Shown: positions 38,164 through 47,720, numbered from the stretch's first letter. The stretch is 64,000 nt of DNA from Dysosmobacter sp. Marseille-Q4140 (GCA_018228705.1 CP073694.1:868001-932000); one strand, 5' to 3'. The notes: a model not told the origin generated them from the letters alone. A program made the numbers and translations.

Positions 38164-40743
38164 TCATGCCTGGTCCTCTTCCCAGGGCGGCGGGGCCTCC
38201 GGCTGTTCTGCGGCGCCCATCTGCAGCTCCTGCCACCGCTCCCGGGTGATGAGCAGCTGCCGGGGCTTGGAGCCCTCAAAGGGACCCACGATGCCCCGCT
38301 CCTCCATCTGGTCCACCAGGCGGGCGGCCCGGGAATACCCCAGCTTCAGCCGCCGCTGCAGCATGGACACGGAGGCCTGTCCCGTCTCCAGGACCACCTC
38401 CACGGCGGCGGGCAGCAGCTCGTCGCCCTCTTCCTCGCCGGTCTCCGCCGGGGCGGCACCGCGGCCGCCGCCCTTGCTGTCCTTCTCCTGGATGCTCTCC
38501 TCGATCTTGGCGATGACCTCGTCGTCGTACCGGGCCTCGCCGGACTGCTTGACAAAGGCCACCACCTGCTCGATCTCCTCGGGAGAGATGAAGCAGCCCT
38601 GGACCCGCTGGGGCTTTCCGGCGCCCAGAGGAGCGTAGAGCATGTCGCCACGGCCCACCAGTTTTTCCGCGCCGGTGGTGTCCAGAATGATCCGGGACTC
38701 CAGAGAGGAGGCCACGGCGAAGGCGATGCGGCTGGGGATGTTGGCCTTCATGAGGCCGGTGATCACGTCGGCGGAGGGCCGCTGGGTGGCGATGACCAGA
38801 TGGACGCCGGCGGCGCGGCCCATCTGAGCCACCCGGCAGATGGACTCCTCCACCTCCTTGGCGGCCACCAGCATCAGATCGGCCAGCTCGTCGATGACCA
38901 CCACCACGCTGGGCATGGTCTCCAGATCCTCCCGGCCCCGGGCCAGCTTGTTGAACTCCTCCAGCTTCTTCACGCCGTTTTCGGAGAAGATCTTGTACCG
39001 CTTCATCATCTCGAACACCGCCCACTGGAGGGCGCCGGCGGCCTTCTTGGGATCCGTCACCACCGGGATCAGCAGGTGGGGGATGCCGTTGTAGGGCGCC
39101 AGCTCCACCATCTTGGGGTCCACCATGATAAAGCGGACCTGGTCAGGGGTGGATTTATACAGGAGGCTGATGATCAGCGAGTTGGTGCACACGGACTTAC
39201 CGGAACCGGTGGTGCCGGCAATCAGCACATGGGGCAGCTTCTCAATGTCCCCGATGACGTTGCGGCCGCCGATGTCCCGGCCCAGGGCAAAAGCAGTGCC
39301 GGATCTGTGGTCCGTGAATTCCCGGGACTCAATCACATCCCGGATCAGCACCGGCGTCACCTGCTTGTTGGGTACCTCGATGCCCACCACGGAGATCTTG
39401 TCGGGGATGGGGGCGATGCGCACGCCGGAGGCGCCCAGGGCCAGGGCGATGTCGTCGGCCAGATTGGTGATCTTGCTGAGCTTGACGCCCTGGTCCAGCA
39501 CGAACTCATACCGGGTGACAGAGGGACCGTGGACCACGTCGCCGGCCGTGGCGTCCACGCCGAAGCTCACCAGAGTCTCCGACAGACGCCGGGCGTTGTT
39601 GCGCAGCTCGGCGCCAGCCTCGATGTGGTTCTCGCCCCGGCTCTGCTGCAGAAGGGTGATGGGCGGGAACTGATAGGCGTCCTCTTCCTCCGCCATCTTC
39701 TGCTCGATCTCCGCCGTGACGGCGGCGGTGGCGGCGGCCACCTCCCGGGCGGCCGCCTTCTTGCCGGAGGCAGGCTCCGACGCCAGGGGCGCGGGGGCCG
39801 GGGCCGACTGGGCGGCGGGCTTGTCCTCCGGAGCGCGCTCCGCCTCCCGGGCCGGGGCGGCTGATTGCCTGTCTGCCGGTTTGGCAGCGGGCTCCCCGCC
39901 GGAGAGGACCTGATCCGGAGTCTTCTGCTGGTCGGATTTATGCCGGAAGAAGCTGGTGAACCGGCCCTCCTTCTTCTCCTGCTCCGGCGGGGTCAGGTCC
40001 TCGCCGGCACTCCCGGCGGCGGGGGCGTCGTCCAGGGGGAAGTCGATCTGGGGCTTGGGCCGCTCCGGCTCGCTGCGGCGGACCGGCTCCGGAGCCGACA
40101 GGCGGATGGCCGGGGTCTTGGCGGGCTCCGGCTCCGGTTCCGGCTCGTACTGGGGCCGCTCCCGGAGCTTTTCCCACAGCGCCGCCGGTGTCAGGCGCAG
40201 GGCGATCATCAGCGCGATGACCAGCAGCAGCGCGAAGATGGGCAGGGCGGCATATTTGGAGAACACCGCCACGAAGCCCACCGCCAGGGACCCGGACACG
40301 GCGCCGCCGCTGTGGAGGGCCACGCCGTCGGTCCACAGGGCCTTCAGCACCCCAAAGCCGGGCTCATAGGCCTCCTTGGCCAGCAGCATATGTCCCAGGG
40401 CTCCGGTCAGCAGCGGCAGCAGCAGCGCGCAGGTGACCCGCAGCCGCACGGGGCGCCCCCGGTGCAGCAGCAGGATCAGCGACGCCATCAAAAGGGCCGG
40501 GAAGGACAGCCAGTAGCCGTACCCGAACAGCCCCTTGAGCACCAGCGCCAGCCAGTCCAGGAAGATGGCCTGGACGCCGAAATAGCTGACCGCCGCGCAC
40601 AGCGCCACCACCAGCAGCACCGCGCCCCCCACCTCCCGGCGGACGGGGCGCTTCTGAGGCTGTCGGCTCCTGCTGCCGGAGCGGGCGGAGGAGCCGCCGC
40701 TCTTTTTCGTTGTGGTGGATTTCTTTCGTGTCGTGGATGCCAC
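38164..40743 (-). CDS. ftsK: FtsK/SpoIIIE-family DNA translocase
   Basis: 859 aa. Basic N-terminal tail, four membrane helices (about residues 40-185), a 180-residue Pro/Ala/Glu linker, the alpha and beta motor domains with Walker A GTTGSGKS and Walker B VVVVIDELADLM, and the C-terminal gamma winged helix (VSMLQRRLKLGYSRAARLVD) that reads KOPS/SRS sites. It pumps chromosomal DNA through the division or sporulation septum. GTG at 40743 follows CTGGAGG. It begins 22 bases after uppP, probably in the same operon. Confidence 0.95.
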   Translation of the reverse strand: MASTTRKKSTTTKKSGGSSARSGSRSRQPQKRPVRREVGGAVLLVVALCAAVSYFGVQAIFLDWLALVLKGLFGYGYWLSFPALLMASLILLLHRGRPVRLRVTCALLLPLLTGALGHMLLAKEAYEPGFGVLKALWTDGVALHSGGAVSGSLAVGFVAVFSKYAALPIFALLLVIALMIALRLTPAALWEKLRERPQYEPEPEPEPAKTPAIRLSAPEPVRRSEPERPKPQIDFPLDDAPAAGSAGEDLTPPEQEKKEGRFTSFFRHKSDQQKTPDQVLSGGEPAAKPADRQSAAPAREAERAPEDKPAAQSAPAPAPLASEPASGKKAAAREVAAATAAVTAEIEQKMAEEEDAYQFPPITLLQQSRGENHIEAGAELRNNARRLSETLVSFGVDATAGDVVHGPSVTRYEFVLDQGVKLSKITNLADDIALALGASGVRIAPIPDKISVVGIEVPNKQVTPVLIRDVIESREFTDHRSGTAFALGRDIGGRNVIGDIEKLPHVLIAGTTGSGKSVCTNSLIISLLYKSTPDQVRFIMVDPKMVELAPYNGIPHLLIPVVTDPKKAAGALQWAVFEMMKRYKIFSENGVKKLEEFNKLARGREDLETMPSVVVVIDELADLMLVAAKEVEESICRVAQMGRAAGVHLVIATQRPSADVITGLMKANIPSRIAFAVASSLESRIILDTTGAEKLVGRGDMLYAPLGAGKPQRVQGCFISPEEIEQVVAFVKQSGEARYDDEVIAKIEESIQEKDSKGGGRGAAPAETGEEEGDELLPAAVEVVLETGQASVSMLQRRLKLGYSRAARLVDQMEERGIVGPFEGSKPRQLLITRERWQELQMGAAEQPEAPPPWEEDQA

Positions 40744-40765
40744 GGTGACACCTCCAGGGAAATGA

Positions 40766-41605
40766 TTATTTGCCCAGCAGGGCCAGTACCAGCGTCAGCG
40801 CGCCGGCGGCCCAGCAGTAGTATGCAAACCAGCCGAAGCGGCCCTTGTCCGCGATCATCCGCAGCAGGCGGATGCAAAGATACCCCACACCTGCCGCCAC
40901 GGCCACGCCCACCAGATACACCGGCACGTCGGCCCAGATGATCCCCCCCTCCAGCGCGCTCTTCAGGCTCAGGATGTTGGCACCCAGAATGGCGGGGATG
41001 GACAGCAGGAAGGAAAAGCGCACGGCGAACTTCCGCTCAAAGCCCACGAAGCACCCGGCGGTAATGGTGGTGCCGGAGCGGGAGATGCCGGGGCAGGTGG
41101 CAATGGCCTGAGCAACGCCCACCAGCAGCACATCCACCAGGGAGGCGTTTTTCTCCGTCTTGCGGCCCTTGCGGACCCGGTCGCTGGCGAAGAGCAAAAA
41201 GCCGGTGACCACCAGGGCCGCGGCCACGAAGTACAGGCTGTTGCCCAGGCCCTCTACAAAATCCTTCACCGGCAGCACAATGAACAGCGGCAGCGTGCCC
41301 ACGATGATCAGCAGGATCATCCGCCGGGCGGGGGGCACCGGGTTGGGGGTGGTGCCGCGGGCCAGGTCCCGGACGCCGTCGATCAGCTCCAGGATCATGT
41401 CCCGGATATCCTGCCAGTAGGCGATGAACACAGCCACCAGGGTGCCCAGGTGCAGCAGGACGTCGTAGAAACCCGGCACCTCGATGGCCCTGGAGGCCAG
41501 CAGGTGCTCCGCGATAGCCAGGTGGCCGGAGCTGGAGATGGGCAGAAATTCCGCCACACCCTGGACCAGGCCCAGCAAAACAGCAGACAGCAGCGACAAA
41601 TGCAT
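40766..41605 (-). CDS. uppP: undecaprenyl-diphosphatase
   Basis: 279 aa membrane enzyme that dephosphorylates undecaprenyl pyrophosphate to recycle the lipid carrier for wall synthesis (bacitracin resistance). Motifs: GVAEFLPISSSGHLAIAEH (residues 17-35) and CPGISRSGTTITAGC (about 165-180), the two BacA active-site segments. ATG at 41605 follows TAGGAGCGTG; the upstream codons of the frame lack homology. Promoter at 41630-41657; ftsK follows. Confidence 0.96.
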   Translation of the reverse strand: MHLSLLSAVLLGLVQGVAEFLPISSSGHLAIAEHLLASRAIEVPGFYDVLLHLGTLVAVFIAYWQDIRDMILELIDGVRDLARGTTPNPVPPARRMILLIIVGTLPLFIVLPVKDFVEGLGNSLYFVAAALVVTGFLLFASDRVRKGRKTEKNASLVDVLLVGVAQAIATCPGISRSGTTITAGCFVGFERKFAVRFSFLLSIPAILGANILSLKSALEGGIIWADVPVYLVGVAVAAGVGYLCIRLLRMIADKGRFGWFAYYCWAAGALTLVLALLGK

Positions 41606-41629
41606 CACGCTCCTAAAATTCTCATGTAG

Positions 41630-41657
41630 AGTATAGTATAGCACGGACAGGCGGCAA
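41630..41657 (-). promoter_or_regulatory. promoter of the uppP-ftsK operon
   Basis: Minus strand TTGCCG (41652-41657), 16 bases, TATACT (41630-41635); a second overlapping TATACT at 41635-41640. Confidence 0.55.
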
Positions 41658-41696
41658 ATTCCAGTCATATTTCCGCACATACCGGGCGAAACACAG

Positions 41697-41725
41697 ATGA
41701 CCCGGAGCCGGCGGCTCCGGGTCAT
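41697..41725 (-). terminator. terminator after rnc
   Basis: 11-bp GC stem 41699-41709 / 41713-41723, 3-base loop, just past the rnc stop; no clear T-run. Confidence 0.55.
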
Positions 41726-41734
41726 CGTACGGTG

Positions 41735-42418
41735 TCACTCCTCGCCCAGGGCCTTCAGAGCGGCCCGGGCGGCGGCCTGCTCGGCCTCCTTTTTGCTGCG
41801 GCCCTCACCCCGGCCGGCGCTGACGCCGCCCACAAAGGCCTCCATTACAAAGACCCGGCAGTGGTCGGGACCGGACTCCTCTATCAGCTGGTAGGTGACG
41901 GCGGTGCCGGGGGTCCGCTGGACCAGCTCCTGCAGAGCGGTCTTGTAGTCCCGGCGGCGCTCCTCCACCACCTCTTCCCGCTCCGCATCCAGCAGCAGCC
42001 GGTGGATCAAGGCGTCGGCGGCAGCAATCCCGCCGTCCAGATACACGGCGGCAAAGACCGCCTCCATGGCGTCGGCCAAAATGGAGGGCCGCCGGCGGCC
42101 GCCGCCGCCCTCCTCGCCCCGGCCCAGCTTCAAATGCCGGCCCAGGTCCAGCCGCTGGGCGGCCTCGTACAGGCTCTGCTCGCACACCAGGGCCGCCCGG
42201 ATCCGGGTCAGGTCGCCCTCCGGCAGGTCCGGATGCTGTCGGAACAAAAACTCCGCCGTCACGAACCCCAGTACCGAGTCCCCCAGAAACTCCAGCCGCT
42301 CGTTGCTCCGCAGCCCGGCGGCGCGGTGCTCGTTGGCGTAAGAGCTGTGGCTCAGGGCCTCCGCCAGCAGCTCCCGGCGGCGAAAGACGTACTCCAGTTT
42401 TCTCTCCAGATCCTCCAT
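41735..42418 (-). CDS. rnc: ribonuclease III
   Basis: 227 aa. Endonuclease domain with the signature NERLEFLGDSVL (residues 39-50) and the second acidic site DAMEAVFAAVYLDGG; C-terminal double-stranded RNA-binding domain (about 155-225) with KTALQELVQ and SKKEAEQAAARAAL. Cleaves dsRNA in rRNA processing and mRNA decay. ATG at 42418 is preceded by GGAGGAGACCGCC; an ATG five codons earlier would place this ribosome site inside the gene and abuts a terminator. Order plsX-acpP-rnc is conserved in Firmicutes. Confidence 0.96.
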   Translation of the reverse strand: MEDLERKLEYVFRRRELLAEALSHSSYANEHRAAGLRSNERLEFLGDSVLGFVTAEFLFRQHPDLPEGDLTRIRAALVCEQSLYEAAQRLDLGRHLKLGRGEEGGGGRRRPSILADAMEAVFAAVYLDGGIAAADALIHRLLLDAEREEVVEERRRDYKTALQELVQRTPGTAVTYQLIEESGPDHCRVFVMEAFVGGVSAGRGEGRSKKEAEQAAARAALKALGEE

Positions 42419-42433
42419 GGCGGTCTCCTCCAT

Positions 42434-42464
42434 AAGGAAACCCCGCCTGTCAGCGGGGTTTCCG
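42434..42464 (-). terminator. terminator of acpP
   Basis: 11-bp stem 42436-42446 / 42453-42463, loop CTGTCA, 8 bases after the acpP stop. T-run is short (TTTCC inside the stem), so partial readthrough into rnc is likely. Confidence 0.75.
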
Positions 42465-42470
42465 GCTTCG

Positions 42471-42719
42471 TTACTTGTTCAGCTTGGACGCCACGTAATT
42501 GACGGCGTCGCCCACGGTCTTGAGGGCTTTCACCTCGTCCTCCTGGGCCATTCCCAGCTCGAACTCCTCTTCCATGGCCATCACCAGCTCCACCAGGTCC
42601 ACGGAGTCGGCCCCCAGGTCGTATTCAAAGGCGGTCTCCATGGTCACCTCGTCGGGTTCCATGCCGAACTGCTCGGCCACCAGATCCCTCATCGTCTGGA
42701 AAATATCCTCGTTGGACAT
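42471..42719 (-). CDS. acpP: acyl carrier protein
   Basis: 82 aa acidic carrier of fatty acid synthesis. The phosphopantetheine site is Ser39 in LGADSVDLVELVM. ATG at 42719 follows GAGGAGTGATCTGC; a start three codons earlier lacks spacing. Has its own promoter (42763-42792) between plsX and itself, so it can be made in excess over neighbours. Confidence 0.97.
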   Translation of the reverse strand: MSNEDIFQTMRDLVAEQFGMEPDEVTMETAFEYDLGADSVDLVELVMAMEEEFELGMAQEDEVKALKTVGDAVNYVASKLNK

Positions 42720-42762
42720 GCAGATCACTCCTCACGGATTATGGTCGGTTCTTACTGGGGTA

Positions 42763-42792
42763 ATCATACGGCAACACCCTTCCCGGTGTCAA
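42763..42792 (-). promoter_or_regulatory. promoter of acpP
   Basis: Minus strand TTGACA (42787-42792), 18 bases, TATGAT (42763-42768), in the 80-base plsX-acpP gap. Confidence 0.75.
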
Positions 42793-42799
42793 TAGCAAA

Positions 42800-43834
42800 T
42801 CAAATTTTTTCCGGGGCCATACGGACCTTCATGTAGTCGATGTTGGCCTCCACGTCGGCGATGAATCCGCTCTCGGCGTACTCCTTGGCCCGCAGCACCG
42901 CGCTGGCGATGGCCCGGGCGTCGGAGGAGCCGTGGGCCTTGATAACGGGCCGGGTAATGCCCAAAAACGGCGTGCCGCCCACCTCGGCGGGGTCCATCAG
43001 CTTCTTCATCTCCATCAGGTCGCCCTTGAGCACCCCGGCGGCCAGCTTGTTGAGCGTCTTGGCGGTCATGGCCTTTTTCAGCTCCTTGAGCAGGAACTTG
43101 GCCGTTCCCTCCATGGTCTTGAGCATCACGTTGCCGGTGAAGCCGTCGGCCACCAGCACGTCGGCGGCGCCCATAATGGCGTCGTTGGCCTCCACGTTGC
43201 CGATGAAGTTGATCCGGCCCGCCTCCGCGGCCTCCTGCAAAAGGGCGTAGGCCTCGTGGCGCAGGTCGTCGCCCTTCTCCTCCTCGGCGCCGATGTTCAA
43301 AAGGCCCACCTTGGGCCGCTGGATGCCCCGGACCCGCTGGGCGTAGAAGCTGCCCAGATACGCGAATTGCAGCAGGTACTCCGCCGTGCACTGGGCGTTG
43401 GCGCCGCAGTCGCACAGCACCGCCCGGCCCGCGGCCGTGGGCACCAGGGGGCCCATGGCCGCCCGGCGGATGCCCCGGATGCGCTTGACCACCAGCGTTG
43501 CTCCGGAGAGCAGGGCGCCGGTGGATCCGGCGGAGACGAAAGCGTCCCCGGCACCGGATTTGAGCAAGTTCAGCCCCACGGTCAGGGAGGAGTCCGGCTT
43601 GAGCTTGAAGGCCATGGCGGGATCGTCGGCGATCTCCACCACCTCCTTGGCGTCCTTGATCTCCACGCCGGCGGGCAGGCTCTTCTCACCGCAAGCCTCC
43701 ACGGCCCGCAGCACCTCCTCCGCCCGGCCCACCAGGATGATGTCCACCCCGTGGGCGCGGTGGGCGTCCAGAGCGCCCTGTACGATGGCCTGGGGGGCGT
43801 TGTCGCCGCCCATGGCGTCTACGATGATCTTCAT
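42800..43834 (-). CDS. plsX: phosphate acyltransferase
   Basis: 344 aa. PlsX makes acyl-phosphate from acyl-ACP for phosphatidic acid synthesis (soluble, membrane-associated). Starts MKIIVDAMGGDNAPQAIVQG and contains GLNLLKSGAGDAFVSAGSTG, VGLLNIGAEEEKG and GNVMLKTMEGTAKFLLKEL, all conserved. ATG at 43834 overlaps the trmFO stop by four bases. Length is normal. Confidence 0.97.
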   Translation of the reverse strand: MKIIVDAMGGDNAPQAIVQGALDAHRAHGVDIILVGRAEEVLRAVEACGEKSLPAGVEIKDAKEVVEIADDPAMAFKLKPDSSLTVGLNLLKSGAGDAFVSAGSTGALLSGATLVVKRIRGIRRAAMGPLVPTAAGRAVLCDCGANAQCTAEYLLQFAYLGSFYAQRVRGIQRPKVGLLNIGAEEEKGDDLRHEAYALLQEAAEAGRINFIGNVEANDAIMGAADVLVADGFTGNVMLKTMEGTAKFLLKELKKAMTAKTLNKLAAGVLKGDLMEMKKLMDPAEVGGTPFLGITRPVIKAHGSSDARAIASAVLRAKEYAESGFIADVEANIDYMKVRMAPEKI

Positions 43835-45138
43835 GCGAGGACCTCCTCCTTTATCTGCTCGATGATGGCCAGGGACCGCTGCGACAGCTCCGCGTTCTTG
43901 TTGCGCTTGCCCTTGACCCGGTGATCCAGGGGCGGGATGATGCCGAAGTTGATGTTCATGGGCTGGAAGGCGGTGACGGACGTGTCCGACACGTACAGCC
44001 CCAGGGCGCCGATGGCCGTCTCCTGGGGAAAATTCACCGGCGGCAGGCCCCGCAGGCGCCGGGCCGTCTCCACGCCCACCAGGAAGCCGGAGGCGGCGGA
44101 CTCCACATATCCCTCCACGCCGGTCATCTGGCCGGCGAAGGAGATGCGGGGCGCGCTTTTCAGCCGGTAGTACCGGTCCAGCAGCCGGGGAGAATTCAGG
44201 AAGGTGTTGCGGTGCATGACGCCGTAGCGCAGAAACTCCGCGTCGTGGAGGGCGGGGATCATGGAGAACACCCGCCGCTGTTCCGGAAAGCGCAGGTGGG
44301 TCTGGAAGCCCACCAGATTATACACACTCCCCTGGGCGTTGTCCCGCCGCAGCTGCACCACGGCGTAGGGCTCCCGCCCGGTGCGGGGGTCCTTCAGTCC
44401 CCGGGGCTTCAGAGGTCCGTAGCAGAGGGTATCGTGGCCCCGGCGGGCCATGACCTCCACCGGCATACAGCCCTCAAAGACCTGCTTGTCCTCAAAGCCG
44501 TGGACCGGGGCCTCCTCCGCCGCGGTCAGGGCCTGCCAGAACGCGTCGTACTCCGCCTCGGTCATGGGGCAGTTCACGTAGTCCGCAGTGCCCCTGTCGT
44601 ACCGGGAACCCATCCAGGCCCGGTCCATATCCACGCTGTCGGCGGCCACCAGAGGGGCCGCGGCGTCGAAGAAATGGAGGGCGCTGTCCTCCCCCAGCAG
44701 GACCTGTAAGCGCTCCGCCAGGGCGTCGGAGGTCAGGGGGCCGGAAGCGATCACCACCTCCCCCTCGGGGATCTCCGTCACCTCACCGGGCACCACGGTG
44801 ATATTGGGGTGGGAGCGGATCTTCTCCGTCACCAGGGCGGCGAAGCCGTGGCGGTCCACCGCCAGGGCGCCGCCTGCCTCCACCTTCGTGGCGTCGGCGC
44901 AGGCGAGGATCAGGCTGTCCAGCCGCCGCAGCTCCTCCTTCAAAAGGCCCACGGCGTTTTCCAGCTGATCGGAGCGCAGGGAGTTGGAGCAGCACAGCTC
45001 CGCGAAATCCGCTGTGGTGTGGGCGGGGGTCCTCTTCTCCGGCTTCATCTCCCGCAGCGTCACATGGACGCCGCGCCGGGCCAGCTGCCAGGCACACTCG
45101 CTGCCGGCCAGGCCCGCGCCGATCACTGTCACTTCCAT
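43831..45138 (-). CDS. trmFO: methylenetetrahydrofolate-tRNA-(uracil54-C5)-methyltransferase
   Basis: 435 aa flavoprotein that makes 5-methyluridine at position 54 of tRNA with methylenetetrahydrofolate. FAD-binding motif GAGLAGSECAWQLARRG at the N-terminus; ELCCSNSLRS, then GCMPVEVMARRGHDTLCYGP with conserved Cys and the C-terminal MNINFGIIPPLDHRVKGKRN. ATG at 45138 follows GAGAGAGGGACGAGCC. Its placement next to topA and dprA is common in Firmicutes. Confidence 0.96.
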   Translation of the reverse strand: MEVTVIGAGLAGSECAWQLARRGVHVTLREMKPEKRTPAHTTADFAELCCSNSLRSDQLENAVGLLKEELRRLDSLILACADATKVEAGGALAVDRHGFAALVTEKIRSHPNITVVPGEVTEIPEGEVVIASGPLTSDALAERLQVLLGEDSALHFFDAAAPLVAADSVDMDRAWMGSRYDRGTADYVNCPMTEAEYDAFWQALTAAEEAPVHGFEDKQVFEGCMPVEVMARRGHDTLCYGPLKPRGLKDPRTGREPYAVVQLRRDNAQGSVYNLVGFQTHLRFPEQRRVFSMIPALHDAEFLRYGVMHRNTFLNSPRLLDRYYRLKSAPRISFAGQMTGVEGYVESAASGFLVGVETARRLRGLPPVNFPQETAIGALGLYVSDTSVTAFQPMNINFGIIPPLDHRVKGKRNKNAELSQRSLAIIEQIKEEVLA

Positions 45139-45163
45139 TGGCTCGTCCCTCTCTCTCGCATTT

Positions 45164-45184
45164 CCCGCCCCCGGCGGGGGCGGG
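45164..45184 (-). terminator. GC hairpin between topA and trmFO
   Basis: 9-bp stem 45164-45172 / 45176-45184 just after the topA stop, but no T-run; may only attenuate. Confidence 0.35.
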
Positions 45185-45195
45185 TCCGCCGGGGG

Positions 45196-47616
45196 TCACG
45201 CCTGGGAGGCGTCTTTCTTGGCGGCGGATTTTTTCGCGGCGGTTTTGGTTCCGGTAGTCTTGGCCGCCGACTTTTTCGCGGCAGTCTTGGCAGCCGCAGC
45301 CTTGGAGGCCGTCTTTTTCGCCGTGGTCTTGGTCGCAGCGGTCTTATCGGCCGTCTTTTTCACCGCGGGCTTTTTCGCAGTCTTGGCAGCGGTCTCTTTC
45401 GCCGCGGCCTTTTCGGCTGCCGGCGCGCCGTCCTGCTCCCCATCGGGAGCCGTCTCAGCGTCCTCGGTCTTTTTCTTGGGGTAGCCCCGCTTCTCCTCCG
45501 GCAGGAAGTTGCTGCACGCGGGGTTGATGCAGAAGGGCCGCTTGAAGCCCCGGCCGGCCTTTTTGAACATGGTCTGGCCGCAGACCGGGCAGTCGTCCTT
45601 CACCGGCACGTCCCAGGTCATGAAGTCGCACTTGGCGCTCTCGTCCCGGCTGTTCATATGCTCGCAGCAGTAGTAGGTGTACTGCTTGTTGGTCTTTTTG
45701 CTGGTGCCGGTGCGCTTCATCAGCCGGCCGCCGCACTTGGGGCAGCGGCCCGGCATCTCCACCACCAACGGCATGGTGAAGCTGCACTCAGGATAGCCCG
45801 GGCAGGCCAGGAAGCGGCCGAACCGGCCGGACTTGACCACCAGATTCCGCCCGCACTCGGGGCAGATCTCCTCGCTGACCTCGTCGGGCACCTTGATGCG
45901 CACGCCATCCAGGTCCTTCTCCGCCTGCTTGAGATCCCGGTCAAAGTCCCCGTAGAAGTCCCGCAGGACGCTCTTCCAGGGCGTGGCACCCTCTTCCACA
46001 GAGTCCAGCTTCTGCTCCATGTGGGCGGTGAATTTCAGATCGGCAATGTCGGTGAATTTGTCCTTCATCAGTTCCGTCACCACCCGGCCCAGGTTGGTGA
46101 TGTGGAGATACTTGCCCTCCTTCATCACATACTCCCGGTCCAGAATGGTGGACACGGTGGGCGCGTAGGTGGAGGGCCGGCCGATGCCCTGCTCCTCCAT
46201 GGCGCGGATGAGGGTGGCGTCGGTGTAGTGGGCCGGGGGCTGGGTGAAGTGCTGGTCCCGCGAGAAGTCCTTGAGCGTCAGGGTCTCTCCCTCCCGCAGG
46301 GCCGGCAGGGGCGACTCCTTCTCCTCCTTCTCCTCGTCCTTGCCCTCCTCGTACACGGCGGTATAGCCGGAGAATTTCAGGCTGGAGGAGCTGGAGCGGA
46401 AGCTGTGGCCCGCGGCGTCAATGTCCACGGAGACGCTGTCATAGACGGCGTTGGCCATCTGGCAGGCCACATACCGGCTCCAAATCAGCTTGTAGAGCCG
46501 GTACTGCTCCCCGGTCAGGTCCTTTTTCAGCTGCTCCGGGGTCCACTCCACGTTGCTGGGGCGGATGGCCTCGTGGGCGTCCTGGGCATTGGCCTTTGCC
46601 TTGTAGCGGTGGGCCTGGGGGGGATAGTAGTCCCGGCCGTACCGGCTGAGGATGAACTGCTTGGTGGCGGCAATGGCCTCCTCGCTGATCCGCAGGGAGT
46701 CGGTACGCATATAGGTGATGAGGCCCACGGAGCCCTCGCCCTCGATGTCCACGCCCTCGTAGAGCTGCTGGGCGATGGCCATGGTCCGCCGGGGCGTCAT
46801 GGAGAGCTTCCGGGACGCCTCCTGCTGCATGGTGGAGGTGGTGAAGGGCGGCGAGGGGCTGCGCTGCTTGTCGGTGCGCTTGACGCTCTTGACCGTAAAG
46901 GCAGCGTTCTCCGTCTCCCGGACCACGGCGTCCACCTCGGCAGCGGACTTGAGATCCGCCTTCTTGCCGTCCTTGCCGTGGTAGCGGGCGGCGAAGGGGA
47001 TCTTCTTGAGATCGCTGCCCAGGAGATTGGCGTCCAGGGTCCAGTACTCCTCCGGCTGGAAGGCCGCGATCTCCCGGTCCCGGTCGTCCACCATCCGGGT
47101 GGCCACGGACTGGACCCGCCCGGCGGAGAGGCCCCGGCGGATCTTCTTCCACAGCAGGGGGCTGAGCTCATAGCCCACGATCCGGTCCAGGATACGACGG
47201 GCCTGCTGGGCATCCACCAGGTTCTGGTCGATGTCCCGGGGGGCCTGGATGCTCTCCTGGACCACCTTCTTGGTGATCTCGTTGAAGGTCACCCGCCGGG
47301 TCTTTTCGTCCGGCAGGTTCAAAAGCTGCTTGAGGTGCCAGGAGATGGCCTCCCCCTCCCGGTCCGGGTCGGTGGCCAGATACACCATGTCGGCGCTCTT
47401 GGCTGATTTTTTCAGGGCGGAGATGATGTCCTCCTTGCCCTTGATGGGCTGGTAGACCGGCTCGAAGTCGTGCTCCAGGTCCACGCCCAGCACGCTCTTG
47501 GGCAGGTCCCGCAGGTGGCCCATGCAGGCGGTGACCTCAAAGTCCTTGCCCAGGTATTTTCCGATGGTTTTGGCCTTCGCGGGAGACTCCACGATGACCA
47601 GGCTGTGCTTTGCCAT
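45196..47616 (-). CDS. topA: DNA topoisomerase I with lysine/alanine-rich histone H1-like tail
   Basis: 806 aa type IA topoisomerase relaxing negative supercoils. TOPRIM domain at the N-terminus (VIVESPAKAKTIGKYLG; DPDREGEAISWHL), active-site Tyr in GLITYMRTDSLRIS, then three C-terminal four-cysteine zinc motifs (CPECGRNL, CPKCGGRL, CPVCGQTM). The last 85 residues are a low-complexity Lys/Ala/Thr tail with AAKKTA- and AAKKSA-type repeats. ATG at 47616 follows GGAGGTAACT. Located after dprA on the same strand. Confidence 0.96.
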   Translation of the reverse strand: MAKHSLVIVESPAKAKTIGKYLGKDFEVTACMGHLRDLPKSVLGVDLEHDFEPVYQPIKGKEDIISALKKSAKSADMVYLATDPDREGEAISWHLKQLLNLPDEKTRRVTFNEITKKVVQESIQAPRDIDQNLVDAQQARRILDRIVGYELSPLLWKKIRRGLSAGRVQSVATRMVDDRDREIAAFQPEEYWTLDANLLGSDLKKIPFAARYHGKDGKKADLKSAAEVDAVVRETENAAFTVKSVKRTDKQRSPSPPFTTSTMQQEASRKLSMTPRRTMAIAQQLYEGVDIEGEGSVGLITYMRTDSLRISEEAIAATKQFILSRYGRDYYPPQAHRYKAKANAQDAHEAIRPSNVEWTPEQLKKDLTGEQYRLYKLIWSRYVACQMANAVYDSVSVDIDAAGHSFRSSSSSLKFSGYTAVYEEGKDEEKEEKESPLPALREGETLTLKDFSRDQHFTQPPAHYTDATLIRAMEEQGIGRPSTYAPTVSTILDREYVMKEGKYLHITNLGRVVTELMKDKFTDIADLKFTAHMEQKLDSVEEGATPWKSVLRDFYGDFDRDLKQAEKDLDGVRIKVPDEVSEEICPECGRNLVVKSGRFGRFLACPGYPECSFTMPLVVEMPGRCPKCGGRLMKRTGTSKKTNKQYTYYCCEHMNSRDESAKCDFMTWDVPVKDDCPVCGQTMFKKAGRGFKRPFCINPACSNFLPEEKRGYPKKKTEDAETAPDGEQDGAPAAEKAAAKETAAKTAKKPAVKKTADKTAATKTTAKKTASKAAAAKTAAKKSAAKTTGTKTAAKKSAAKKDASQA

Positions 47617-47720
47617 AGTTACCTCCGAATTCGGACGGGGCCCCGCCCCGGCCGCTCTTTCCCCCAAAGCCCCTGTGGGAATCGTCTCCGGGCCGGGGAA
47701 GGTCCCGGAGGCGGACGGTC

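Noticed and set aside
36382..39864. Plus-strand open frame of 1160 codons across the aminotransferase and ftsK
   Set aside because: Runs antisense through two clear genes, a terminator and a T-box; open only because of high GC and codon bias.
44809..47406. Plus-strand open frame of 865 codons opposite topA and trmFO
   Set aside because: Antisense shadow of two conserved genes.
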